Source: Desulfuromusa sp.
GTDB lineage: Bacteria > Desulfobacterota > Desulfuromonadia > Desulfuromonadales > Geopsychrobacteraceae
Reading direction: 5' to 3'
Length of the DNA stretch: 64,000 nt
Assembly (NCBI GenBank): GCA_021647765.1
Contig: JAKIUD010000004.1
Location: 1-64,000 of the forward strand
Shown: positions 42,048 through 51,051 of the stretch, in pieces
Layout: every line of letters begins with the position of its first letter
How positions within the stretch are numbered: the stretch's first letter is position 1
The notes under the pieces: model-generated
Database searches by the model: none
What the model saw: only the letters and a program-made list of their open reading frames with translations
Told to the model about the DNA's origin: nothing
Translations under genes and position numbers: made by a program

Positions 42048-43379
42048 ATGATTTTTGAAAAAATAGGGCTGCAGGTGCCGAAAATTCTGTTACCGAAAAA
42101 AGGGACAGATATGCAGCGTTGGTCGGTGATTGCCTGCGATCAGTATACCTCTGATCCAGACTACTGGCAGCGGTTGGAACAGCGGACGGCAGGAACTATT
42201 TCAACCTTGAATCTGGTTTTCCCCGAAGTTTTTCTCGATGCTGCAGATACCGAACAGCGAATTGCATCTATCAACCAGGCCATGGAAGCTTACTTGGCTG
42301 ATGGTAGTTTAGAAGAACTTTCCCCCGGATTTGTTCTGGTTGATCGTAAAACTGCAGCGGTTGAGTCACGCAAAGGGTTGATTGTGGCACTCGATCTGGA
42401 ACATTACGATTACGCCAAAGGGGCGCAAAGTCTGATTCGGTCAACCGAAGGAACCATCCTTGATCGATTACCGCCACGGATCAAAGTCCGTCAGAATGCG
42501 CCGATTGAACTGCCGCATATCATGGTGTTGATCGATGATCGACAGCAAACGGTTATTGAACCACTGTTCAATGAGGATCTGGAAACAGTCTACGATTTTG
42601 AACTTTTGGAAAACGGTGGACATCTCAAAGGATATCGCATTGATCAACCAGAGCTGATCACCCAAATCACGACAGCACTGGAAAAAATGGCTGACCCTGC
42701 CGCTTATCGTGCAAAGTACAAAGTTGATGGTGAAGTGATGCTCTATGCGATGGGGGATGGTAATCACTCCTTTGCCACGGCAAAAGCGATCTGGACGCAA
42801 CTGAAAGAAGAGGCTGAGGATCCTGCTGCGGTGATGAATCACCCCGCCCGCTTTGCTCTGGTCGAACTGGTCAATGTTCACGATCCTGGACTGGAGTTCG
42901 AGGCGATCCACCGGGTCTTGTTTAATGTGAATTGTGTCCATCTTCGACAACGGATGGAGGCCTTTTTTGCAGCACGCAACACGCCCATGAGTTTTGCTTT
43001 TTGTACTGACCTTGCTGATGCCGAAGCGGCTGCGGAGAGCAAGGAGGCTGCCCACGCTTTTCCGATTGTTCTGGGCGGTCGGTTCGGAGTCTGTACGGTT
43101 GAAAACCCGGAATATAACTTGGCGGTCGCAACATTGCAGGCGTTTCTCGATCATTACCTGCAGGAAAATCCAACGGTACGCATCGATTATATCCATGGCA
43201 AGAAAGCGGTGACCAACCTTGGTAGCGAAATGGGTCGTGTGGGTTTGTACTTGCCCGCTATTTCCAAGTACGACTTGTTTAAAACGATTGTGCTGGATGG
43301 GGCGTTGCCGCGTAAGACTTTTTCACTAGGTGAAGCGGATGAAAAACGTTTTTATCTGGAGTGCCGCAAGATTTGCTAG
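42048..43379 (+). CDS. DUF1015 family protein
   Basis: A 443-residue cytoplasmic protein with the DUF1015 layout: RWSVIACDQYTSDPDYWQRL near the start, ALYLEHYDYAKG-like VALDLEHYDYAKGAQSLIRS, RAP-like LPPRIKVRQNAPIELPHIMV, the strongly conserved YAMGDGNHSFATAKAIW and DYIHGKKAVTNLG. The family's reaction is unknown to me; the GDGNHS motif suggests a metal- or phosphate-binding enzyme. It is followed after 20 bp by a PLP enzyme gene, suggesting a shared pathway. Confidence 0.85.
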   Translation: MIFEKIGLQVPKILLPKKGTDMQRWSVIACDQYTSDPDYWQRLEQRTAGTISTLNLVFPEVFLDAADTEQRIASINQAMEAYLADGSLEELSPGFVLVDRKTAAVESRKGLIVALDLEHYDYAKGAQSLIRSTEGTILDRLPPRIKVRQNAPIELPHIMVLIDDRQQTVIEPLFNEDLETVYDFELLENGGHLKGYRIDQPELITQITTALEKMADPAAYRAKYKVDGEVMLYAMGDGNHSFATAKAIWTQLKEEAEDPAAVMNHPARFALVELVNVHDPGLEFEAIHRVLFNVNCVHLRQRMEAFFAARNTPMSFAFCTDLADAEAAAESKEAAHAFPIVLGGRFGVCTVENPEYNLAVATLQAFLDHYLQENPTVRIDYIHGKKAVTNLGSEMGRVGLYLPAISKYDLFKTIVLDGALPRKTFSLGEADEKRFYLECRKIC

Positions 43380-43399
43380 CAGATTTTGGAGTTCATTGA

Positions 43400-44899
43400 T
43401 TGAATACGCGATATTACCAACCAATTCCCTGTGGAGCCAATCTGCCATTGGATAATCCCCATGCGTTTTCTGTCTCTATGCCGACCTATCAGGATGTGGT
43501 TGATTACGAAGAGGAGGCTAACGGTATCTTTGACCGGGTTAAAAATGCCTACCCCCGTATTTTGTTTCATCCCTATGTAAAGGAAGCGGCGCAGTTCATC
43601 AGGACGAAAAAGGATCTTGATGCCAATGGAACCTGCTACATTCTTCCATCACTGAAATCTGCAAATCATGTTGCGGAGTTGTCAGAAACATCTCCAGAAA
43701 TCTATGCGTATGATGAGTATGCCATTGCATACTTTCCCGTGGATACAACCGATACCCCTGCTGACTACTACGCTTTTATGAAACACTGCGGGTATATGAT
43801 CTACTCCCGTGAAGCGGAAGATTTTCTCCGTTCTCACGACATTGAACTTCCCGAGTGGATTGAAGATTATAATAACACCAATCCGGAGGAGAAGATTCTC
43901 ACTATCCTCCAGCAGGGTTACGGCAAGTCAAGAATTACCCTCTGCGGATCGGGGATGAACGCAATCTATGCAGCATATGCGGCAATTAAAGAGTCCGTTT
44001 CTGCAGAACGGGACATTTTTGTTCAGTATGGTTGGATCTATATTGACTCGATTCATATTCTCAGGAAGTGCAGCAATGAGTTTCATCAGATTGGGCGTGT
44101 TACCGATTTTGAAGAGCTTAAGACTTTTCTTGAGAAAAACGGCAAGCGTGTTGCCGGTGTAATTACTGAGACGGTGTCCAATCCTCTTCTCCAGTCACCG
44201 GATCTTCCCGCTCTTGCAGGATTGTCACGACAGTACGGATTTACGGTCATTCTTGATAATACTTTTGCCACCCCGTGGAACGTTGATGTAACTCCTTATG
44301 CCGATATCATTATTGAGAGCCTCACCAAGTTCGCATCGGGAAAAGGTGATTGCATGGGGGGTGCTATCATCATTCCAGAACAGTCAGAGCTTTCGGAAGC
44401 AACTGAAAAGACATTGCAAAAGTATGTGATTCCTCTTAAAGGAAGAGAGCTGCAGCGTCTTGGTTGTACCATCAGCGGATACCATGAACGGGTCAAACAG
44501 GCAAACCACAATGCTGCAATCCTTGTTGATTTTCTGGTACACCATCCCCAAGTAAAAGTTGTTCACCACGTCTATTCGGCTGCAACCTGCAAAAGTTACT
44601 GCAAGATCGCAAAAGACGACAGCTGTTATGGCGGTGTTATTTCATTCGTTGTTGATGGTGATTTTCAGACTTTCTACGATAATCTGACTCTCCCCAAGGG
44701 CCCCAGTCTTGGATGTGATTTCCCGCTGGCCATGTGCTACACCCTGCTGGCTCACTGGGATCTGGTGAATGAACCGGAACAGAAAACCCTCAATGAAATG
44801 GGGCTTTCCCCATGGCTGATCCGTCTCTCTGTGGGGGAAGACTCACCACAGCTTATAATTGAAGCTATGGAGAAAGCATTTAAAACTCTTCGATCGTGA
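43400..44899 (+). CDS. Cys/Met-metabolism family PLP enzyme with long N-terminal extension
   Basis: A 499-residue protein with a TTG start preceded by TTGGAG. The PLP core starts near residue 175 (ITLCGSGMNAIYAAYAAI) and continues through VSNPLLQSPDLPALAGL, TVILDNTFATPWNVDV and the PLP-lysine segment ESLTKFASGKGDCMGGA to WLIRLSVGEDSP. About 170 residues precede the core, far more than in cystathionine synthases or lyases (about 380-400 in total). The extension has two parts, including ILFHPYVKEAAQFIRTKKDL. The reaction is unclear; context is the DUF1015 gene just upstream. Confidence 0.75.
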   Translation: MNTRYYQPIPCGANLPLDNPHAFSVSMPTYQDVVDYEEEANGIFDRVKNAYPRILFHPYVKEAAQFIRTKKDLDANGTCYILPSLKSANHVAELSETSPEIYAYDEYAIAYFPVDTTDTPADYYAFMKHCGYMIYSREAEDFLRSHDIELPEWIEDYNNTNPEEKILTILQQGYGKSRITLCGSGMNAIYAAYAAIKESVSAERDIFVQYGWIYIDSIHILRKCSNEFHQIGRVTDFEELKTFLEKNGKRVAGVITETVSNPLLQSPDLPALAGLSRQYGFTVILDNTFATPWNVDVTPYADIIIESLTKFASGKGDCMGGAIIIPEQSELSEATEKTLQKYVIPLKGRELQRLGCTISGYHERVKQANHNAAILVDFLVHHPQVKVVHHVYSAATCKSYCKIAKDDSCYGGVISFVVDGDFQTFYDNLTLPKGPSLGCDFPLAMCYTLLAHWDLVNEPEQKTLNEMGLSPWLIRLSVGEDSPQLIIEAMEKAFKTLRS

Positions 44900-44908
44900 T
44901 AACAAAAC

Positions 44909-44932
44909 GGGCTGAGCCGTATAGCTCAACCC
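44909..44932. terminator. Terminator between convergent genes
   Basis: GGGCTGAGC and GCTCAACCC form a 9-bp stem with one mismatch and a 6-nt loop, with A-rich and T-rich flanks, between the PLP enzyme gene and uraA. Confidence 0.6.
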
Positions 44933-44974
44933 ATTTGTAGATTTAATTTCTTTAGACGTCTTTTCTGGTAAAAC

Positions 44975-46294
44975 TCAGGCATCATTTCCTTGCGGAAGAA
45001 TCAGGTTCAGTAAGACTCCAACAACACCCGCCAGACCAATCCCTCCCAGTTTAACAATCGCAAGATCAAAGCTCATTCCACCAATGCCAAAGACCAGAAT
45101 GATTGCGACAATCGCCAAATTACGTGGTTGCATCAGATCGGTTCCAGCTCTGACCAGAGTGTTAATGCCGATGACGGCTATTGCTCCGAACAACAGCACC
45201 ATAATCCCACCCATGATCGGTACGGGAATTGAGTTCAAAAATCCGCCCAGTTTACCGATAAAAGCGAGGAGAATTGCGGTAATGGCTGCCCAGGTCATGA
45301 TCGCAGGGTTGAAAGACTTTGTCAGCGCCACTGCACCGGAAACTTCTGAATAGGTCGTATTTGGTGGCCCACCGACAAAAGCAGCCATGCTGGTCGCGAT
45401 ACCATCGCCCAGTAAGGTGTTCTGGATGCCGGGATCTTCGACGTAATCCTTTCCAGTAATACCACCAATCGCCAATACATCACCAAAATGCTCAATTGCC
45501 GGGGCAATGGCGACCGGGACGATAAATAGAATTGCCTCCAGATTCCAGGTAGGGAAGGTGAAGTTTGGCATAGCAAACCAGGGAGCTGCGGCAACCTTCT
45601 GCATCGATATTAACGCTGGGCCAGTCCAGTTTTGCAGTGTGCCGGGGTCAAAAGCGGCTTGGGTGGAAGCGGTGAAACCGGTACCATCAAGGATCAGCGC
45701 TGTGACATAGCCTGCAATGATCCCACTTAATATTGGAATCAATTTGAACAATCCGCGACCGAGTAGGGAGACTAGAATCGTGACTGCTAAAGCAACTCCA
45801 GCAATGATGAAGGCAGTTGTTTCTGGAACCAGCCAGGCAGAACCATCACCGGTGCGACCTGAGGCCATATGGATGGCCACTGGTGCCAGTACTAGACCAA
45901 TCACCATAATCACTGGCCCAGTGACAATTGGTGGTAAAATTTTGTGAAGAATTCCTGATCCAAAAATTCGCACAATTAAACTCAGAACGACATAGAGCAG
46001 CCCGGCAGCAGCTAATCCACACATAGTACCGGCAATTCCCCATTCGGCAACCCCGTAGATAATCGGAGCGATAAATGCAAAACTTGATGCCAGAAAGACC
46101 GGAACTTTTCCACGAGTGATCAGTTGGAACAGCAGAGTCCCTGCTCCGGCGGTAAATAATGCAACATTGGCGTTGAGTCCCGTCAATAGAGGAACCAACA
46201 CCAGAGCACCGAATGCAACAAACAACATCTGAGCACCGAGCAGACAGTCTTTCAGGCGAAAATTATAATCTGTGGGGGACGGGGACTGATCCAT
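44975..46294 (-). CDS. uraA: Uracil permease (UraA/NCS2 family)
   Basis: A 439-residue membrane protein with about 14 helices of the nucleobase-cation symporter-2 family: LLGAQMLFVAFGALVLVPLL, PVFLASSFAFIAPI, the substrate motif VAIAPAIEHFGDVLAIGGIT with the key Glu, and FVGGPPNTTYSEVSGAVALT. The neighbour upp makes UMP from imported uracil, which supports uracil as substrate. AAAGGAC lies before the start. Confidence 0.9.
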   Translation of the reverse strand: MDQSPSPTDYNFRLKDCLLGAQMLFVAFGALVLVPLLTGLNANVALFTAGAGTLLFQLITRGKVPVFLASSFAFIAPIIYGVAEWGIAGTMCGLAAAGLLYVVLSLIVRIFGSGILHKILPPIVTGPVIMVIGLVLAPVAIHMASGRTGDGSAWLVPETTAFIIAGVALAVTILVSLLGRGLFKLIPILSGIIAGYVTALILDGTGFTASTQAAFDPGTLQNWTGPALISMQKVAAAPWFAMPNFTFPTWNLEAILFIVPVAIAPAIEHFGDVLAIGGITGKDYVEDPGIQNTLLGDGIATSMAAFVGGPPNTTYSEVSGAVALTKSFNPAIMTWAAITAILLAFIGKLGGFLNSIPVPIMGGIMVLLFGAIAVIGINTLVRAGTDLMQPRNLAIVAIILVFGIGGMSFDLAIVKLGGIGLAGVVGVLLNLILPQGNDA

Positions 46295-46372
46295 GATTTT
46301 GCGTCCTTTTCAGGTTTGGGGTGATTGATTCGTTGTGTATTTAATCTTGTACTTAGCGACCGCAGTACGCAG

Positions 46373-46500
46373 AAAACTTTTTAACGGAGAGGTGTAAAGG
46401 GCGCTGAGATCGCAGAGAAAGCCCTAATGCTTTTTGGGTTAAAACCTTAAAAAAGTTTTTGTTCTCTCTGCTCCTCTCTGTCTCTGCGTTAAAAAGTTTT
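46373..46500. repeat. Family H inverted-repeat element between upp and uraA
   Basis: 128 bp with 19-bp terminal inverted repeats, AAAACTTTTTAACGGAGAG (46373-46391) and CTCTGCGTTAAAAAGTTTT (46482-46500), 18 of 19 matching. The inner part is rich in CTCTCTG / GCAGAGA. No coding capacity and no clear target duplication. The whole upp-uraA spacer (46295-46554) contains no gene. Confidence 0.8.
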
Positions 46501-46554
46501 GACTTTGATTTTCTTTGTATCTTGGTGGCTATCCCGCTTTTATGGTTTTAGCAC

Positions 46555-47181
46555 TTATTTCGTTCCAAATATTTTATCTCCCGCGTCACCAAGACCGGGA
46601 AGGATATAGCCGTCTTCATTCAGACGCTCATCAATTGATGCAACATAGATATCAACATCAGGATGTTCTTTTTTGACCCGGGCGATTCCTTCTGGAACTG
46701 CGACTAGAAAGAGACCGCGGATACTGGTACATCCAGCCTTTTTCAACATACTAATACAGGCCACCAGTGATCCCCCGGTCGCCAGCATTGGATCAAGGAT
46801 CAGAGCTGTGCGGTTATCAATATTGCTGGTGAATTTTTCATAATAAGTGACAGGCTCCAGGGTTTCCTCGTTGCGGTAGAGTCCAACAACACTGACGCGG
46901 GCACTGGGAATCAGGTCGAGAACCCCATCCATCATTCCCAGTCCAGCACGGAGAATTGGAACCACAGTGATCTTTTTTCCTTTGATTTTTTCAACATTGA
47001 CTGGGCCGTTCCATCCGGTGATTGTTTCCGGCTCGGTTTCTAAGTCTTTGGTTGCTTCATAGGTCAGTAAACGGGCAATTTCAGAGGCAAGTTCACGAAA
47101 ATCTTTGGTGCTGATATCATGCTGGCGTATCAGGCCGAGCTTATGTTTGACCAGGGGGTGATTGACTTCAAAAACGGCCAT
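46555..47181 (-). CDS. upp: Uracil phosphoribosyltransferase
   Basis: A 208-residue enzyme making UMP from uracil and PRPP. Marks are VNHPLVKHKLGLIRQHDIST, VPILRAGLGMMDGVLDLIPS, the PRPP loop LDPMLATGGSL and YVASIDERLNEDGYILPGLGDAGD. Full length for the family, with AAGGAGAAAC before the ATG. It lies upstream of uraA on the same strand, separated by the family H repeat. Confidence 0.95.
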   Translation of the reverse strand: MAVFEVNHPLVKHKLGLIRQHDISTKDFRELASEIARLLTYEATKDLETEPETITGWNGPVNVEKIKGKKITVVPILRAGLGMMDGVLDLIPSARVSVVGLYRNEETLEPVTYYEKFTSNIDNRTALILDPMLATGGSLVACISMLKKAGCTSIRGLFLVAVPEGIARVKKEHPDVDIYVASIDERLNEDGYILPGLGDAGDKIFGTK

Positions 47182-47392
47182 GAGTTTCTCCTTGGGAAAT
47201 GGATTTTGATGGATTTAACTGCGCAGCATAAAAGTATCGATTCGGTTGGTCAAGGACTTAGCCGGTGAAATTGTGTTAGTCTTGGATAATGTGTTTGTGC
47301 GGGTAGGGAAAACACCCTTTCTTCTTGTTGCTAAGTTGCGCTATAGTGCGCGGCCGATCCATTTTGGGTTCTTTTTAGGGAGTTATTGCCGG

Positions 47393-48310
47393 ATGGTAGC
47401 AGTTTCAATTAAACATCGTGCCGAATATTTTGCCCTGCGGGGTATTGCGGCACTTGTCAGGAGTTTACCACGTAAGGTGGCTCTGGCTTTTGGACGGGTC
47501 GCAGGACGTTTGTCAATGAAAGTCTTGCCAGGTCGCTATCGGCTGGCAAAAGAAAATATGACTTTGGCATTACCAGAATTGAGTGCAGAAGAGATTGAAG
47601 AAAATGTACGAAAGAATTTTGAGCATATCGGGGTCAGTGGTGTAGAGATGCTGCGGCTGGATATGTTCAAGCCTGGAAGCGGTGATATCCAGCGCTATTT
47701 CGATATTGAAGATCTGGGTTTTCTACGTGATGCGCTGACATTGAAGAAGGGAGTCCTTCTGCTAACCGGGCACTTGGGTTTCTGGGAAATTGGATTATTT
47801 AGCCTGCCTGAGCTTGGTATCGCTTTTGATGTTGTGGCTAAGCCGCTGAAGAACCCTTTGGCAGATGCGTACTTTGAGAAAATCCGGAAGAATTTTGGCG
47901 CAGAGGTTTTGAATAGCCGAAAGGGAGCCCGGAAAATTCTTAAATCATTGGCCGCTGAGCGGGTTGTCGGGATCCTTCTCGATCAACATATCTCTCCTCC
48001 GGGTTCAGTAGCGACTGAGTTTTTTGGTCGCAAGGCTTATACCACGACTGCTGTCGCCAATATGGCGATGAAGTATCAGATTCCTATTGTGCCGGTGTTT
48101 TGCCTGCGTCAACCTGATGATTGCTATAAAATCTGGGCGGAGCCAATGGTAATGCTAACCGGCAAAGGTGACGATGCAGTTATTGAAAATACCCAACGGT
48201 TGACCGATATCATTGAAGCTGCGGTACGCAAAGATATCAGCCAGTGGTTCTGGATGCACAAACGCTGGCGGGTTAAAGCTGACACAAAAGGACAAAATAC
48301 CAGTGAGTAA
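47393..48310 (+). CDS. LpxL/HtrB-type lipid acyltransferase
   Basis: A 305-residue protein of the lysophospholipid/lipid A late acyltransferase family. The catalytic HX4E motif is in LLTGHLGFWEIGLFS, followed by VAKPLKNPLADAYFEKIR, RKGARKILKSLAAERVVGIL and DQHISPPGSVATEFFGRKAY. The C-terminal QWFWMHKRWR is the family end signature. It probably adds a secondary acyl chain to lipid A at the inner membrane. I choose the ATG at 47393 after AGGGAG; the open frame extends to 47246. It overlaps prfC by 8 bp. Confidence 0.85.
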   Translation: MVAVSIKHRAEYFALRGIAALVRSLPRKVALAFGRVAGRLSMKVLPGRYRLAKENMTLALPELSAEEIEENVRKNFEHIGVSGVEMLRLDMFKPGSGDIQRYFDIEDLGFLRDALTLKKGVLLLTGHLGFWEIGLFSLPELGIAFDVVAKPLKNPLADAYFEKIRKNFGAEVLNSRKGARKILKSLAAERVVGILLDQHISPPGSVATEFFGRKAYTTTAVANMAMKYQIPIVPVFCLRQPDDCYKIWAEPMVMLTGKGDDAVIENTQRLTDIIEAAVRKDISQWFWMHKRWRVKADTKGQNTSE

Positions 48311-49889
48311 AGAATTACAGCGAGAAATAGCTAAACGGAGAACTTTCGGCATAATCAGCCACCCCGATGCCGGTAAAACCACTCTGACAGAGAAATTATT
48401 GTTGTTTGGTGGGGCGATCCAGATGGCTGGAACAGTCAAGGCACGGAAATCGAATCGTCATGCCACCAGTGACTGGATGAGTATTGAGAAAGAGCGGGGG
48501 ATTTCTGTCTCTTCGTCGGTGATGAAATTCAATTACCGCAATTTTGAAATCAATCTGCTTGATACCCCCGGGCACCAGGATTTTTCTGAGGACACTTATC
48601 GGGTTTTGACCGCTGTTGACAGCGCCTTGATGGTGATCGACAGTGCCAAGGGAGTCGAGCCGCAGACCGAAAAGCTAATGGAGGTCTGCCGGATGCGCAA
48701 CACACCGGTGCTGACTTTTATCAACAAGCTCGATCGCGAAGGTCTCTCTCCTCTCGATCTTCTTGCTGATATTGAGGAGAAGTTGCAGATTGAATGTACT
48801 CCTCTTTCCTGGCCAATCGGGATGGGGAAACGCTTTAAGGGGGTCTATAATCTTTATCGAAAAGAGCTAAATCTGTTCCGACCTGGTGATGATATTCGTA
48901 GTACTAAAACGGTAAAAATTGCTGATTTGAACGATCCACAGTTGGATGAATTACTGGGGGTTCAGGCGGCTGAATTGCGAGAAGATATTGAACTCCTGGA
49001 AGGTGCTGCCAATCCATTTAATCTGAACGACTATCTCCAGGCCAGCCAAAGTCCGGTCTTTTTCGGTAGTGCCATCAACAATTTCGGTGTGCAGGAGATG
49101 CTTGATGCGTTTGTTGAGTTGGCTCCAGCACCGGGTTTGCGGGAAACGGTAGAACGGATTGTCGCACCGGATGAAGAACAGTTCTCCGGGTTTGTTTTTA
49201 AAATTCAGGCAAATATGGATCCTGCCCACCGTGACCGGATCGCTTTCTTGCGAATTTGTTCCGGAAAATTTACTCGCGGAATGAAGGTGAAACATCATCG
49301 TATTGGCAAAGAAATTTCCCTCTCAAATGCGACTATTTTTATGGCTCAGGATCGAGCCCATATTGAGGAGGCTTATCCCGGTGATATTATTGGCTTGCAT
49401 AACCACGGGACAATCAAGATTGGTGATACTTTTACGACTGGTGAGCCTCTTAAGTTTACCGGAATTCCCAGCTTTGCCCCGGAACATTTCCGCCGTGTCC
49501 GTTTGAAAGATCCATTAAGATCAAAACAATTGCAGAAAGGTTTGACTCAGCTGGCAGAAGAGGGCGCAGTACAGGTTTTCAAACCAGTGACCGGAGCAGA
49601 ATTTATCCTCGGGGCAGTTGGTGTATTGCAGTTCGACGTGACCATGGAGCGACTCAAGGCTGAATATAATGTCAACGCTGTTTACGAGGGGGTTGATTAC
49701 ACCACTGCACGGTGGATTGAATGTGCTGACCGGAAACTGTTTGAAGAATTTCAGAAAAAGGAACAGGGGCGTTTGGCTCACGATGCTGAAGGCCACCTGA
49801 CTTATCTTGCGGCGAGCGAATGGCGCTTGGAGCGTACCATGGAACAGTGGGAAGGGGTGCGGTTTTTGAAATCCCGTGAACATAGTTGA
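48303..49889 (+). CDS. prfC: Peptide chain release factor 3
   Basis: A 528-residue translational GTPase that recycles RF1/RF2. G1 is in GIISHPDAGKTTLTEKLLLF, G2 in SIEKERGISVSSSVM, G3 DTPGHQDF, G4 NKLD, and the RF3-specific end (LKAEYNVNAVYEGVDYTTAR, then LTYLAASEWRLE) is present. I start at a GTG (48303) that overlaps the acyltransferase stop, matching the usual length of RF3 (about 529). AAAAGGA lies 10 bp upstream. Confidence 0.95.
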   Translation: MSKELQREIAKRRTFGIISHPDAGKTTLTEKLLLFGGAIQMAGTVKARKSNRHATSDWMSIEKERGISVSSSVMKFNYRNFEINLLDTPGHQDFSEDTYRVLTAVDSALMVIDSAKGVEPQTEKLMEVCRMRNTPVLTFINKLDREGLSPLDLLADIEEKLQIECTPLSWPIGMGKRFKGVYNLYRKELNLFRPGDDIRSTKTVKIADLNDPQLDELLGVQAAELREDIELLEGAANPFNLNDYLQASQSPVFFGSAINNFGVQEMLDAFVELAPAPGLRETVERIVAPDEEQFSGFVFKIQANMDPAHRDRIAFLRICSGKFTRGMKVKHHRIGKEISLSNATIFMAQDRAHIEEAYPGDIIGLHNHGTIKIGDTFTTGEPLKFTGIPSFAPEHFRRVRLKDPLRSKQLQKGLTQLAEEGAVQVFKPVTGAEFILGAVGVLQFDVTMERLKAEYNVNAVYEGVDYTTARWIECADRKLFEEFQKKEQGRLAHDAEGHLTYLAASEWRLERTMEQWEGVRFLKSREHS

Positions 49890-49919
49890 TCATACGAGAA
49901 AGATTGAATAGTTCTGAAA

Positions 49920-49945
49920 GGGGTCGCAATGCGGTTCCTTTTTTT
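49920..49945 (+). terminator. Terminator after prfC
   Basis: GGGGTCGC pairs with GCGGTTCC through several G-T pairs around a 3-nt loop and is followed by seven T, 30 bp past the prfC stop. Confidence 0.65.
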
Positions 49946-50020
49946 GTTGTTTATTCGACTATTTTCCTGTTATATTTGTTGTGATTCATTATTTGTCTAT
50001 CATTTTGATGGGGTCTGTTA

Positions 50021-51028
50021 GTGCATATAAGCTTTTCCTACCGTTTCTGGTTGTTATTGCTCCTCTGTGGCAACTTTTTCTGGGTGTCTCCGGTGTTGGC
50101 CGACGATCGGTTTAAGGTTCTGGTGGTTTTCAGCTATGAAGAGAATGCAGCTTGGGATATTGAAATTCGTGAGGAGATAGAAAAGGTTCTCAGCCCATTT
50201 GCCGAGCTCTCTTTTTTTTATATGAATACTAAAGTGGCACCGGAAGGTGGGTCGAATAAGGCTGCCGAGGCGTTTTCTCTCTATCAACAGATTCAACCGG
50301 ATGGTGTGATTGCTGTTGATGACAATGTCCAGGCAATGTTTGTTGTCCCCTATTTGAAAAATCAAACAACTATCCCGATCATGTTTTGTGGTGTGAATGC
50401 AAGTCCTGAACTTTACGGTTATCCAACGCAAAATATTTCAGGAGTTTTAGAACGCTTCCATCTAGAAGAGTCAATTTCATTGTGTCGGCAGCTCGCTGGT
50501 CATATTGAGACGTTTGCGTTTATGGTTAAAGCTGGACCAGTTGCCAGATTGATTGCTGCGCAGTTGGAGACAGAGAAACATTTGTTGTCTGCACGAATGG
50601 TTAGGTTCTTGACTCCAAAAACAATGGCAGAAGCACTTAAAATGGCGGAAAATGCTCAAGAAGATACTGATCTGTTGTTTTTGGTTGCTCTCTGGGGGAT
50701 GGACGATAGTAAAGGTAAAAAATTGCGAGAAGAAGATTTAATCCCTCAAATTGTTAAAGTATTTGGAAAATCAACAACGGCAATTGCGGAATCTGTTGTC
50801 AAGCAGGGTGCATTGTGCGCTGTCATTACGAATGGGAGGGAACATGGTTATCGTGCCGCTAATATGCTGTTACAAGCGATGCGTGGGGTTCCCATTGATC
50901 AACTTCCGGTTACCTGCAATTCTCAGGGGAAAAGAATGATCAATGTTTCCACCTTGCAGCAATTAGGAATTACCCCCCCACCGATGGTATTGCGGGGTGC
51001 CGAACTAGTACGAAGTCCGCAAAAATAA
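50021..51028 (+). CDS. Periplasmic ABC-type substrate-binding protein (ABC_sub_bind family)
   Basis: A 335-residue exported protein with GTG start and signal peptide (about 1-27, ending PVLADD). The type I periplasmic binding fold is seen in VLVVFSYEENAAWDIEIREE, a central DGVIAVDDNVQAMFVVPYLK and IPIMFCGVNASPELYGYP. No permease or ATPase is adjacent. The next gene, 23 bp later, encodes a histidine kinase with a large periplasmic region, so the protein probably feeds a signal to it rather than a transporter. Confidence 0.75.
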   Translation: MHISFSYRFWLLLLLCGNFFWVSPVLADDRFKVLVVFSYEENAAWDIEIREEIEKVLSPFAELSFFYMNTKVAPEGGSNKAAEAFSLYQQIQPDGVIAVDDNVQAMFVVPYLKNQTTIPIMFCGVNASPELYGYPTQNISGVLERFHLEESISLCRQLAGHIETFAFMVKAGPVARLIAAQLETEKHLLSARMVRFLTPKTMAEALKMAENAQEDTDLLFLVALWGMDDSKGKKLREEDLIPQIVKVFGKSTTAIAESVVKQGALCAVITNGREHGYRAANMLLQAMRGVPIDQLPVTCNSQGKRMINVSTLQQLGITPPPMVLRGAELVRSPQK

Positions 51029-51051
51029 ACTTTTCCAAAAATGAGAAAATA

